Shown here: piece by piece, positions 33,401 through 43,727 of the stretch
Numbering within the stretch: the stretch's first letter is position 1
Layout: each line of letters opens with the position of its first letter
Assembly: GCA_023055425.1 (NCBI GenBank)
Contig: JALGPY010000004.1
Span: 112,137,504-112,201,503, forward strand
From: Linanthus parryae
Lineage: Eukaryota > Streptophyta > Magnoliopsida > Ericales > Polemoniaceae
Direction: 5' to 3'
Length of the DNA: 64,000 bases
Made by a program: the position numbers and the translations under genes
The notes under the pieces: generated by a model
The model's input: only the letters and a program-made list of their open reading frames with translations
Database searches by the model: none
What the model was told of the DNA's origin: nothing

Positions 33401-36400
33401 GGGTGCCACAAAAAACGAGACCGAGGGAGTAGATCTTAGGAATTGGGTAATGATGACAATGCTTAGGATCAGTTAGCTTTAAGCCTTTTGGTCTTCGTGA
33501 TACATCAATCATCAATTCATCATTCACCTATCTATGTTCCTTGTGAGGTTCCTTTTGCTCTTTGTGTACCAGTGAGAGATGAATGCAAATGTTGAATTTT
33601 TGACACTGTTATGTTCTTGATTCTAACTCAAGTGGCCTTATTCTATTTTTCTTGTTTGTTTTTCAGTTTTTTGTATTGCTTCTCATTGATTTTGATTGAT
33701 TATTGTTGAGAAATCTGATGGTGGAAACAGGACATTGTGGTGGTCAAGGTGGAATCAGGTAATTACTTGAAGGGTAAAATATGTCTTTTTAAATTAATAT
33801 CATGCCTACCTTGTTCCCAACCTAACACCACTATAAAACCCACTCAGCAGTCAGCACTCTTAATCCCACATTCCCAGTCCCATCGCTCATAATCTCAACA
33901 GTTAAAATAAAAAAACTATTAAATTAAAAATAAAGGCCTAAAAACATAGAAAATTGAGACGTCCCAAGTCAGCTACACCGCATCCAAGTGAAATGCGCTT
34001 CAATGGAATAGGAGAAACTTTAATTTACGCCCTGTGGATTGCACATAACACCCTGCATTTTAAAATGGGACACTTAAACCCCCACTTTAAGAAAATGCAC
34101 GGTGCAGTTACGGCCATTTGATTGGGTTCATTAAAGAAACAAAAAGGCTGGCTCTTACGCAGTATTCTGAGACAGGAGTTTTCATCAAAGTTGTTAAAAG
34201 CCTAGGGGCATCAACCACGTACCTTCTTTATAACTTCCTTCTTAATCTGATAGTTGGCAGCTTCCAAGACCACCTTCCCTGATAACTTGTTTGCTAACTG
34301 CCACATCAAAGAAACTACATCAAATTACTAACACTACATCTCTATAGAGTTTGAGCATTTCATCAGATTACCAGGCGATATAATTCCCCCAATGTAAGCA
34401 TGCTACCGCCCTACAACAGAGTTCCTGTTAGAAAGAATTAAGAAAAGTACTAGTACCAAGTTTTGTTAACATAATAGAAATGCATGCACCTTTAATATCA
34501 TTCTACGGAGCTCTGTTGCCCCAAACCTGAAAGCAGAAACAGCTTGCACCTTCCGAGGACTGAGTCCAAGCTCTAGGCTACCTTGACTGTTCTCATCATT
34601 ACGGCTTTCACCTGAACTGCACAAGTCATTAAGACATTTAAATATCACAAATGAAAGGAGAAAAAGGAAAATATGCAGGAATAACAGTCAAGGTTACCTA
34701 GAAATGGTGGGTATTTAGGCGAATGGTGGTACTGAGGCAAGTGCAAATTAAGCAACAGAATATAAGAACATTGAATTGTTTAGAAAGATAAACAGAAGTC
34801 ACAGAACAATAGGTTCGGGAAGCAACTGGTAGTGCACTTCTGGTTCGTATTAAATAGTGTTCCGAAACAATGGTTGAATAACTAACATAGAACCAGGTAA
34901 AGCATCACGCACATTATATAAGTAATACTGTATGGCATCTAAGGTACCATGTTACAAGCTTAAAAATTTAAGGGTAATACTGCTGCAAAAAGCAGACCAG
35001 CTAGTTTATAACAGAGCTCAAAAATAAGCGGTGGCAGCCGTAATGTAGCAGTGGGCACTACAACTTCAGCTCCTAAAATTGTGAAATACTTTTTATAACA
35101 TTTCGGGTTTTCTTGGATTAGAGAAATTAACTGACATTGAGATATTATTTACTAGTTTGTTTAATTTAGTCCAGACTAGTTTTAGTATCGAGACTAAATA
35201 GTTCAACTGTCGAAAAATGCCCCGATTTTAATCCCCTCCTGAAGTAGGGAAGATTGGATTACAAATACAATGAGTATTAAGTAGTGAGTAACTTTCTCTC
35301 AATGACACACGTTAATAAGCTAACTATTAACCCCCAAACACATTATTGGTATTAATTAGGGAAATCCAAAACTAATCTTACATAAGATCAAACATGGTAA
35401 TAATTGACATGGTCTGATGAGTCCAGACCACTCGAAATTGCACTTGCCCCAATTCAGTCTAATCCAATCTGGCTCATCTGGAAAACCACATTATTGAGTA
35501 ACTGTGGGCCGCCAAAAGTAATAATACCCGTCATTTTTTAATACTTTAAGAGCCTGACAATAGGCGAGGGCAACTCCATGGGATATAGGCGAGGGCAGCT
35601 CCATGGGATATAGAAAGTTCTCAAAAGGACAAAGGGCAACTCCATGGGATATAGGCGAGGGCAGCTCCATGGGATATAGAAAGTTCTCAAAAGGACAATT
35701 ATGCCCATGAGCCACCAAAGCATCTGCAACCATATTACCTTGTTGATGAATAGACTCAATATCATTCTTCGTAGTTCGTATGGATCAAATTTTGGAAGTG
35801 ATTTCTTCATTTAAAAACACTTATACAAGAGGAAAACATACTTAAACGTCGAGGCATGGACTGAATACTCTATCCTAACAGCACGACTTTTCCCTCACTA
35901 GGGTTACTTGGTACGTTTTATTTTGGAGAGTAAACTGAGAGTACATAATAGTTTGAAGAACATGCTGTATAAAGCTGGAGCAGATTTAAGTTTAGCCCCG
36001 TATGTTGGTATAACTTCTTAAATAACTATCACTGCAATACCCGTATCCTATACAGTTTTGCATAGAAACCACTGGCTGTCTTCCAACTAGCACACTCAAA
36101 GGGTGAGCCACATCCTCTAGTTAGTATAAGTCCTTGCTTCTTAGTTGATTGGAATCATGTTTAGGACCAAACTGGTTATGATTTGACTTGAATATTGGAG
36201 TAAAATACCCTGTTCTCTACAGTTTTGGATAGAAACCACTGGCTGTCTTATTGCCTGATAACACTGGGGAACTTGCACAAGACATCCTTAGATGACAAGA
36301 TACAGAGACAGCCCCATATATTCAACTTGGACATCAAAATTCCTTTCGAATGTGTTAATCTGATCCCTTAAAGTCAATTCGATTAATCCAGACAAAAGTT

Positions 36401-38797
36401 GACAGAGATGCCGTGAGAATTAGAGTATTCAAAGTAACCCATTATCGTAAACTGCAAAGGTATTATGGCCTAAAAGATATCATGAATTTGGATGTAGAAG
36501 AATCTAGAACTTGGCTCGGGGAGGATAAGTTTATGTAATAAGAGAATAGGAAATTACCAGGGGCGGAGCCGGCCCTGGGCATGGGTGGGCACGTGCCCTA
36601 CCCATTTTTAAAAGAGAAACAATTTTACCCCTATTTTGCATGAACTTATTCACAAGTGCCCTTGCAAGAATTGTAAAAGTGCCTCGGATAAATTTTAAAT
36701 TGTGCCTTAGTGCCACTGCAATTTCAGTTTCATAACATAGTGCCCTTGTCTGTTCAGTTTCCTGGCTCCGCCCCTGGAAATGACCCCAGTTCCCCCGTAT
36801 CCATCTTGCTCGAATGGTCAAACCAAAGGAGAACTTCCAACTCCATCTCTCGTACCTCTACCATGAAGACCATTTAAATAACCGTCATTAAAGAATTAAT
36901 TATATCAATTTGGATGTATACCTTGGGTATTCCTGCAGCAGATGGAGAAATATTTCTGCTTCAAGGTCCTCCGTAGACAGTTTGGTTGAACAGTGTATGT
37001 TTAATTTTTCCCTCACTCCAAGCAAGACTTTTCTATATGATGGTCTCCAACCCCTGTATAATATCATCCAGCAAACAAATAACAAATGTCAATATTCATT
37101 CATATATTAGAAACAAATGATTAATATTTTTGTTTGTAAAGAACTTTCGTGCCAGGTTCCGTAATGAGAATTGAGAACAGTGTACATTCTTTTTCAGTTC
37201 CCAAAAAGGAAGTTACAGTGAGGTGGCAATCAATTTATACTGGCAACTGTAACCAATAAATTAAACAACCTTAATGTGGACCGCGCATCTGCTGCAAGGA
37301 ATAAGAACCGTGACTCCAGCATTGAAATGAAATCATCCCTTTCTTGGTGATCCTCTTTTATCATGTAATAGTCGACATCAGCTCGCTTAATCACTGACTT
37401 CAACAGAGGACTAAAGTAACTGTACATGGTAAGACATATCTAAACAGAATCAGAAGTTAAAACAGGTTATCATTGAAGTCCAGTAATGACAAGCCCAACG
37501 AACTAGAACAGATTTTAGTCACCTTGGCCCAAACAGAATTCTTTCAAGCTCGTACAACTCAGAGTCCGTAGCAAGCTCAAGTACATAACGCAGCTCGGGA
37601 TCAAATGTTCCTGTAAATGTAACCCCACTGACGGTTATGTTTAATTTCATGTGAAAAACGTAACAACACATTCAAAAATAATAAGTTTCAATTTTCAACC
37701 ATTCCAACCTTCTAACTGAACAAACCTCCTACTATCACAATCACAACAAATTAAACATTGAACTATCCAGATTTGATCATAAATCATCACATCCAATACA
37801 TAGAACTTCCAATAGTGTTGTGCATTCTCCATATTATTGCAGTTATCAAAGTGCAAATACTTAGGCTCTGTTTGGTTCGCAGTAAAATGTTTTACAAGGG
37901 AAAATATTTTACGCGTAAAATGTTTTGTGTGAAAAAACTCTCCCTGCAATTATTTTCTCGTATTTGGTTGACTCTTGCCAAAACAGTAGGCCGTGACGGA
38001 ACTGACAGTGTGGGTGGTGGTGATGGGTCGTGGTGGAGGTAGGTGGTTGTGGTGGTGGAGGTGTTAGTACGAGTTGTTGTGCTCCTTCACTCTCCGGAAA
38101 ATGGCTTACGGATTTGAAATGTGTAAATCATTTTACATCATTTGAGGGAAAACATTTTACAGGAAAACATTTTACTTCCAACCAAACAGCACAAAGCACC
38201 AAAACAAGGGAAAACATTTTACAGGAACATGTTTTACCACCAACCAAAGGGAGCCTTATAGTGTGAAATTGCCCAAAAGTGGCCATTCTGCAAAATTGCC
38301 CATTAGTTTTCACTCCTTAATTGTTCATTTCCTTCAAGTATTAACCAGCCAGTAGTTGAAAGAAAAATAGAAGCATCGATTAAACCACATAAGAACTCCA
38401 CCGGTAAAAAAATGATATATAGATAGATACACAGAGAGATGCCCACCTTGGGTTTGTCCAGAAATTGAAGCAAAAGAACACTGCAGTAGTCTTCTGCTTG
38501 ACCTTACATTCTGCATAGTAAGAGACTGTCTATTAAGTACTAAACATGAATATAGTAGAAAACCCACAAATGGAGACAACTGGGTGTGTCGAATTGAGTC
38601 GAGAAGTGAAAGGAGATGGAGATTTGTAAATGTACCGGCGATTGGAAACTGATTTGGGTGATGGGTGATTTGAAGGAGACGAAGTTGGGAGAAGTGTGAT
38701 TGTGGGTTTGGAGTTGAGATGGGAATTGGGCCAGTGACGACGAACTCGAACGCAGACACAGATACGGCGATGGAGAGGCACAAGATGTTGCAGCCAT
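30459..38797 (-). CDS. Plastid-type YaaW/UPF0174-like protein, 365 aa, 12 exons
   Basis: Exons in transcript order: 38797-38636, 38510-38447, 37610-37523, 37419-37270, 37053-36922, 34616-34490, 34410-34372, 34297-34223, 32309-32250, 31769-31705, 30690-30600 and 30503-30459. All join in phase at GT-AG borders to give 365 residues with no stop, so the gene looks intact. Residues 1 to about 70 are Ser/Thr-rich with few acidic residues (MAATSCASPSPYLCLRSSSS), like a chloroplast transit peptide. The mature part has FDPELRYVLELATDSELYEL, a block with SYRKVLLGVREKLNIHC and LSTEDLEAEIFLHLL, an ELRRMILKGG segment, an Ala/Lys-rich stretch, a hydrophobic segment at about 313-332 (MVVLIGPVLWGTFLADVVI) and IRITRTYKL near the end. 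The order and the YRKVLLGV.../ARILRAIYAFAQIRI blocks resemble E. coli YaaW (UPF0174), whose function is unknown. The gene model is firm; family and targeting are inferred. Confidence 0.75.
30917..31001. repeat. 43-bp tandem duplication in an intron
   Basis: GTGTTGCTACATGSAGTATG followed by CAACATATGATCCCATGGGA is present twice in a row, with one base difference, between exons 11 and 10 of the minus-strand gene. Confidence 0.8.
33185..33429. mobile_element. Stowaway-like MITE in an intron
   Basis: The ends CTCCCTCTGTCCTGTTT and AAAAAACGAGACCGAGGGAG are inverted repeats of the CTCCCTCCGTCCC type known from plant Stowaway/mariner MITEs. It lies in the long intron between exons 8 and 9 of the YaaW-like gene. 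Confidence 0.65.
35510..35800 (-). pseudogene. LINE RNase H remnant with internal tandem repeats, in an intron
   Basis: On the minus strand VADALVAHGHN followed by FENF matches the end of LINE RNase H domains (VADALAKHGH). The adjoining words GGCGAGGGCARCTCCATGGG occur four times within 35562-35675, as a 22-25 bp unit inside a larger unit of about 70 bases that is itself doubled. It lies in the intron between exons 5 and 6. Confidence 0.5.
36558..36776. mobile_element. hAT-type MITE, 219 bp, 8-bp TSD, in an intron
   Basis: It starts CAGGGGCGGAGCCGG and ends CCTGGCTCCGCCCCTG, near-perfect terminal inverted repeats. Flanks are GAAATTAC (36550-36557) and GAAATGAC (36777-36784), an 8-bp duplication with one mismatch. 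It lies in the intron between exons 5 and 6 and shares its CAGGGGCGGA end with the element at 3570. Confidence 0.88.
37864..38255. mobile_element. Harbinger/Tourist-type MITE, 392 bp, TTA TSD, in an intron
   Basis: The ends GGCTCTGTTTGGTT and AACCAAAGGGAGCC are inverted repeats, and TTA stands on both sides (37861-37863, 38256-38258). Subterminal GTAAAATGTTTTAC-like words repeat in both orientations. It lies in the intron between exons 2 and 3. Confidence 0.75.
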
Positions 38798-38940
38798 TTC
38801 CTTCTCTAGCGAGAGAGGGCACAGTGGAAACTGCACTCGCAGGCTCGCGAGCAACAACTCTCTCTGACCAATCAAACTTTATTGTTCTACACTTCTACTC
38901 ATGACCCTGAAAGTTTTTTTGACATTTTAACTGAGTCCTA
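38798..38940 (-). promoter_or_regulatory. Promoter/leader of the YaaW-like gene
   Basis: Immediate upstream sequence of the minus-strand gene. About 140 bases are duplicated at 45529-45692, including the word CCAATCAAACTTTATTGTTC (38870-38889 and its copy). A LINE begins just beyond it. Confidence 0.5.
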
Positions 38941-40436
38941 CACTTTCTTATTTCTTTCTTTTTTTAAGGATAAAATAAATCTAGTAGTGGTAGCCACTCT
39001 TAAAAGATCATTGTTTTGTACATGAGTGTCCAGATTATTGTTTGTGTATAAAGCTAGTATAATCTTCCTCTAACGCTTTTGAAGCAACTAAATGTGCAAA
39101 AGAGCTTCCCTCCCTTCCCTCCCTACGAATCAGATTCAAATTGGACTTGATCAAGTCCCAGTTCAGCTGCAAAGGAGATCCCTTCGTTGATTGCCACCAA
39201 CTCTGCCATTAGAGAAAGTATTTTCCATGGAATCCTCTTTTTTTCTCGATGCAACGAAATTCCCTTGATCATTCCGAATAATGTTGCATGAACCTGTTGT
39301 TGTGCTATATTCCTTCCATGCCATATCACTATTCCCTTTTACATATCTTTGTTTCAGACATTTCTACGTGTAGCTGCTAGGTTCAGTATTGTTCGGGTGC
39401 TCATGTAGATGACCCGGAGCATGCGCTTCCTTATATCATAGCAAATGCTCCTTGCCATTTCTGGCTACCACCTCTGGGTTTGTTCCTACTATTGTTGGAA
39501 GTTTCCTCATTGTGGTTTCTCCAAATGACCCATATAGTCATAACAAAAAGTTCACAAGTCTGTTTCTTTTCTTTCATAGGAACATCAACAATCCACTCTT
39601 GAATATCCAAACTTCGCTCTTTCACAAAATCATTGTCCATCGTGGCCAACCAAAGTTTTTTTGAATGTAGACACTCGCAAAAGAGATGAACAATCGTCTC
39701 TACCTCTTGGTTGCAAAGCTTACAGTCTGGAGGGATAGTAATTCCTCTATTACGTAGCTTGCAAGGTAATGAACAGTACCAGATTCTCCATGTTGGCATT
39801 AAGAACTTCTTCGGGAGTTTTAAACTCCAAAGCTTGTTAAGCCATTGCCCATTAGAGAAAGAACCCGAAGAGGAAGAAATAGGTGTCGAAATTTTCCTTC
39901 GAACTTTGTAGCCCGTTTTGACTGAGTAATGACCATCTCATGCGTGGACCCAAAAGAAATAATCCGAACATGTTGTCCAATAGGTCTTGCACTTTCTTAT
40001 TTGATGTTCTTCTCTTTCATAAGAACATCAAAAATCCACTCTTGAGTACACAAACTTCGCTATTTTCCAAAATCTTCACCCATCATGAGCAACCAAGGTT
40101 GTTTCAAATGTGAACACTCACAAAAGAGATGATCAATCATCAGTACATCTTGGTTGCAAAGCTTACAGTCTAAAGGGTAGCAATTCCTCTATTATGTAGC
40201 TTGCAAGCAACTGGTAATGAATAGTGCCCGATTATCCATGCTGGCAATAAGAACTTTTTCGGGAGCTTTAAACTCCAAAGTTTGTTAAGTCATTCCCCGT
40301 GAGAGAAAGAACCTGCAGAGGAAAAAATAAGTGTCAGAATCTTCCTTTGAATTGTGTAGCCCGTTTTGACTGAGTAATGACCATCTTCTACGTGGAAATA
40401 TGAACCCGTATGTTGTCCGATAGGCCTTTTCATTTT
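38941..40436 (-). pseudogene. LINE 3' end (zf-RVT, RNase H) with an internal tandem duplication
   Basis: The minus strand encodes a zf-RVT region (RNRGITIPPDCKLCNQEVET, HLFCECLHS, IWVIWRNHN) and RNase H remnants (MAELVAINEGISFAAELGL), ending in a poly(A)-like run (T-rich on plus near 38950-38970). The zf-RVT portion occurs twice: 39540-39985 and 39986-40430 match with an offset of about 440 bases. The copy is 5'-truncated and full of frameshifts. It belongs to the same family as the LINE at 45735-51464. Confidence 0.75.
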
Positions 40437-40476
40437 CTAATTTGTGATGATAATCATATATTTTAACCGAAAAAAA

Positions 40477-41300
40477 GTTTGTTGGTTGGTGTTATGTCTT
40501 TTAAATAAAAGATAAATCTTATACCCTATGTAGACATGCAAAAATTATGGCCAATTAAATAGTGTCATGTGTCTATTATTGCATAATAAATGGCGGGTCC
40601 AAATTGTAATTGTCCTCAAATTAATGCCTCTAAGCATTAATTACTGGAAGACTAATTGTAAATGAGACCAAACCTTTTACAATCAAGGACTGCTTATGGC
40701 GACGCCACGTCACTGCATGACACGGCTATCCATCAAAAAGCGAGACCAATCAAATAGCACCACTTGTTAAATTGATGCAGTTATCAAGACCAGCAAGCCC
40801 GGCCAATCATGTTGCGCCACTTGTCAAATTGATGCAGAAAATAAATAAATAAATAATAATATTTATTTTCTACCTTGGACAACAAGTCGGCCCATGCCTA
40901 TATAAAGGAGCCATCCCTAGACATAGAAAAAACATAATTCGATCTTGCAAGAAGTAGAGAGCTCTGAAGATCGAGCTGTTAAAGCCCTGAAGAGTTCATA
41001 CATCCAACATCAAGATCGTCTCCCGGTTCTTCAAGACATTCGAAGATCTTCAAGCAAGTTATTCGCGTTCTTCAAGACCTTCAACGCGTTCTTCTCCAAA
41101 ATCGAAGAACGCCTACTCGTTCGATCCGAGATCAAGCTGTGAAGCCCTCGTTCGACGTTCAAGGAGAAGAATCAGAGGATTTAGCTTCTGTTTAGAAATT
41201 CGTTACAGATATTGTAATCCGCTACATAAACTTCATCGATAAAATATTTTTGACACCGAATTTATCGCTTTTGTTTTCATTAGCATAAAATTTATGTGTA
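40477..41300 (+). repeat. Probable 5' LTR of a gag-only gypsy-like element
   Basis: A TATA box (TATATAAA, 40899-40906) is followed by a transcribed-looking AAG-rich leader. Downstream lies TTTTGGCACGCCCAGTGAG (41304 on), the kind of primer site used by many plant gypsy elements. The U3 part has a direct repeat of about 38 bases at 40742 and 40801 (spacing 59). LTR limits are estimates; the partner LTR was not found in the window. Confidence 0.45.
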
Positions 41301-41378
41301 TAAATTTTGGCACGCCCAGTGAGACTTCTCTGCCTCTCATCTCTTCTCATAAAATCCATTCATCCTCCAAGTATTGTG

Positions 41379-41942
41379 ATGGCTCCCAAGGAAGATTCTC
41401 AATATCCACCGCTTAAGATTGGAGGACATAAACCTTCTACCAATGTGGCTGAGTCAGGCCTCGAAGACATTGGTCCCGTCACTCGAAGCTGGTCTAAGGC
41501 ATCAAGTGATGTGATCATTTCAACAACATTCCCAAGGGTCTCTCCTCTCTTTGGCTCCCAACAGTTAAAGCCTAATGATCCCTCATCAATAGGGGGCAAA
41601 GACGATGCTTCATCACAGAAGATTAACGTCGGTGCTCTCATAGACGATGCTAAAGAGAAGGTGAAGTCAGGACAAACGAAGTCTAAAGAATCTTCTACCG
41701 GAAAAAATACCATTGTAGAAGAAAGTGGAGATAGCTACGATGAAGCATCGTCCAGTAGTAATAAAGATCTTACATATGATGAGAGTGGCATGCCTGTCAT
41801 GACAACCAAAATAGTTGCCCTCGAAGAGCAAGTAACTGAACTCACTAAAGGGTTTGAAGAACTGAGAAAGATTGTGAGTGATCGTGACGTACAACTCGCA
41901 AGACTAATGAATAAACTGGAGAGTCGTGAGGAAGCCATTTAA
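41379..41942 (+). CDS. Gypsy-like gag N-terminal protein, 187 aa
   Basis: From ATG 41379 (MAPKEDSQYPPLKIGG) the frame runs to 41942. It has PVTRSWSKAS near residue 35, a Ser/Lys-rich middle and a coiled-coil-like end (MTTKIVALEEQVTELTKGFE, then LRKIVSDRDVQLARLMNKL), as in the N-terminal part of many plant gypsy gag proteins. Just after the stop, another frame gives DGSIPLDQLQEFILDTMNG, the next gag block, so a frameshift or stop has cut gag. The nucleocapsid and all pol domains are missing. An upstream in-frame ATG at 41307 lies in the primer-site leader and is less likely to be used. Confidence 0.55.
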   Translation: MAPKEDSQYPPLKIGGHKPSTNVAESGLEDIGPVTRSWSKASSDVIISTTFPRVSPLFGSQQLKPNDPSSIGGKDDASSQKINVGALIDDAKEKVKSGQTKSKESSTGKNTIVEESGDSYDEASSSSNKDLTYDESGMPVMTTKIVALEEQVTELTKGFEELRKIVSDRDVQLARLMNKLESREEAI

Positions 41943-42208
41943 GTCTTCGAACAAGCTCCTAGGCGTCAAGAAGAAGTCAGAGAGACTAACACTAGGCAAA
42001 CATCGGGGCCAAGTGTGCAGCTGTCAGCAGATGGTTCCATTCCCCTCGACCAATTACAAGAGTTCATCCTAGATACAATGAATGGACGGACAGGGTCATT
42101 AACGGCAAAATGGACTAAAGACAACAAAGTCATTCGCGAAGGTTTTCTCAAGTTGGGGGCAACCATTGCACAAAGAATAAGTTAAACTACTGCAAAGACG
42201 AAGGAAGG

Positions 42209-42607
42209 GTGCTTGTTACTCCAAAGAAGAAGTGGGTCCCCCTCCAAGGTAAGTCAACACTGCTTCATGCTCGTCATAATTCCTCATGGAATGACCTGAA
42301 GATTCTTGAAGAGAACAAGGTATGGAAAATGAAGAAATCCCAGCCAACTGAGCTCTCTCCAAACAAGTTAGCTATCTCCTTAAAACATGAACAAACTAAA
42401 GATGACGGAGTCCTCCAAGGAATGAAGCTGAAGAAGGCTTCTCCAAGTGAAGATAAAGCGGCCCAAGCACATAAAATAAAGAACTCAAGTGTGAAGACAT
42501 TAATTCTTTCTTTAGTTCAGTGGCCACGAAAGATTCACGACAAATCGAGGATGGGACTGAGTGATGTGAAGGGAATTGATTTCACTCCTCCAAAATCAAC
42601 AAATTGA
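42209..42607 (+). CDS. Hypothetical 132-aa frame in a gypsy-like element
   Basis: An open frame of lysine- and serine-rich composition lies between the gag remnant and the minisatellites. I see no domain. It is probably degraded internal sequence of the element rather than a working gene. Confidence 0.2.
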   Translation: MLVTPKKKWVPLQGKSTLLHARHNSSWNDLKILEENKVWKMKKSQPTELSPNKLAISLKHEQTKDDGVLQGMKLKKASPSEDKAAQAHKIKNSSVKTLILSLVQWPRKIHDKSRMGLSDVKGIDFTPPKSTN

Positions 42608-42616
42608 TACAAGAAC

Positions 42617-43110
42617 GCTCCTGGATACGAGCATAAACTTTCTCGATCTTTGCATTTGAAGATTGTCTACCGCTCCTGGATACGAGCATAAACTTTCTTA
42701 GTCTTCACATATGAAGATTATTTATAACTACTGGATACGAGCATAAACTTTCTCAATCTTCAGATCCGAAGATTGTTTCCCGCTCCAAAGGCATGAGCAT
42801 AAACCGCTTCAACGCTCCTTTAGTATGAGTATAAACTGCTTCACAACTCTAGCACGAGTATAAATTGCCTCACCGCTCCTGGATACGAGCATAAACTCTC
42901 CGTCTTCTCATATGAAGATTTGGCACCGCTCCTGAGGCATGAGCATAAACCGTTTCACAGCTCCTATAGTATGAGCATAAACTGCTTCACAACTCCTAAG
43001 GCATGAGCATAAACCAATTCGCTACTCCTCGAATGAGTATAAACTACTTAAACTCCATGTCGCATGAGTTTAAACTGCACGTCACTTCTTGCAGACAAGA
43101 GTTAAAACTG
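42617..43110 (+). repeat. Minisatellite array 1: CTCCTGGATACGAGCATAAAC-type units
   Basis: About twelve degenerate copies of the word GAGCATAAAC spaced either 54-56 or 29-33 bases apart, the longer units carrying an extra TTTCTCAATCTTC...GAAGATT insert. Units are not identical. Confidence 0.85.
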
Positions 43111-43319
43111 TGAATGCATCCAAATTGAACTACATTCGACTTGATCCCCAAAAGGGTACGTAGCAACTTGAGGCATCACCTTGAGTGCAGTCATAACCGC
43201 AAGAAACAATCCCTTATTCTATGAAAGTAGGAGTGTTCGATTTTAATAAAATCTTCCATGATATATTGGTGACTCTTTTGCTTGAATGGTCTTCGTGGCA
43301 GCTCCGTTGCTGGAAGTGT

Positions 43320-43720
43320 CTTCATATGGAGGCTAATTTGCTTGGACATACTTCATGGAGGCTTCTTTTCTTGGACAAGACTTCATATGGAGGCTTATTT
43401 GCTTGGACATACTTCATGGAGGCTTATTTTCTTGGACAAGACTTCATATGGAGACTTCTTTTCTTGGACATACTTCATGGAGGCTTCTTTTCTTGAACAA
43501 GACTTCATATGGAGGCTTCTTTGCTTGGACATACTTCATGGAGGCTTCTTTTCTTGGACAAGACTTCATATGGAGGCTTCTTTTCTTGGACATACTTCAT
43601 GAAGTCTTCTTTTCTTGGACAAGACTTCATATGGAGGCTTCTTTGCATAGACATACTTCACGGAGGATTCTTTTCTTGGACGATACTTCATATGGAGGCT
43701 TCCTTGCTTGAACAGTCTTC
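43320..43720 (+). repeat. Minisatellite array 2: 61-bp units made of two half-units
   Basis: CTTCATATGGAGG recurs at 43320, 43381, 43442, 43503, 43564, 43625 and 43687, a regular 61-bp period. Each unit has two similar halves, one with CTTCATATGGAGG and one with CTTCATGGAGG, each followed by CTTCTTTTCTTGGAC. Since 61 is not divisible by three, every forward frame stays open by rotation; the overlapping frames at 43221-43868 are artefacts. Confidence 0.92.
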
Positions 43721-43727
43721 ATGTAGA

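Noticed and set aside
37758..38266. Two plus-strand frames of 78-94 codons
   Set aside because: They lie wholly in the Harbinger-type MITE and its flanks.
38334..38822. 162-codon minus-strand frame over exon 1 of the YaaW-like gene
   Set aside because: It is in a different frame from the transit-peptide exon that joins in phase with the other exons, and it reads through an intron.
42617..43720. Regular repeats that might suggest a CRISPR array
   Set aside because: Units are degenerate, repeats are contiguous without unique spacers, there are no cas genes, and the DNA is from a plant.
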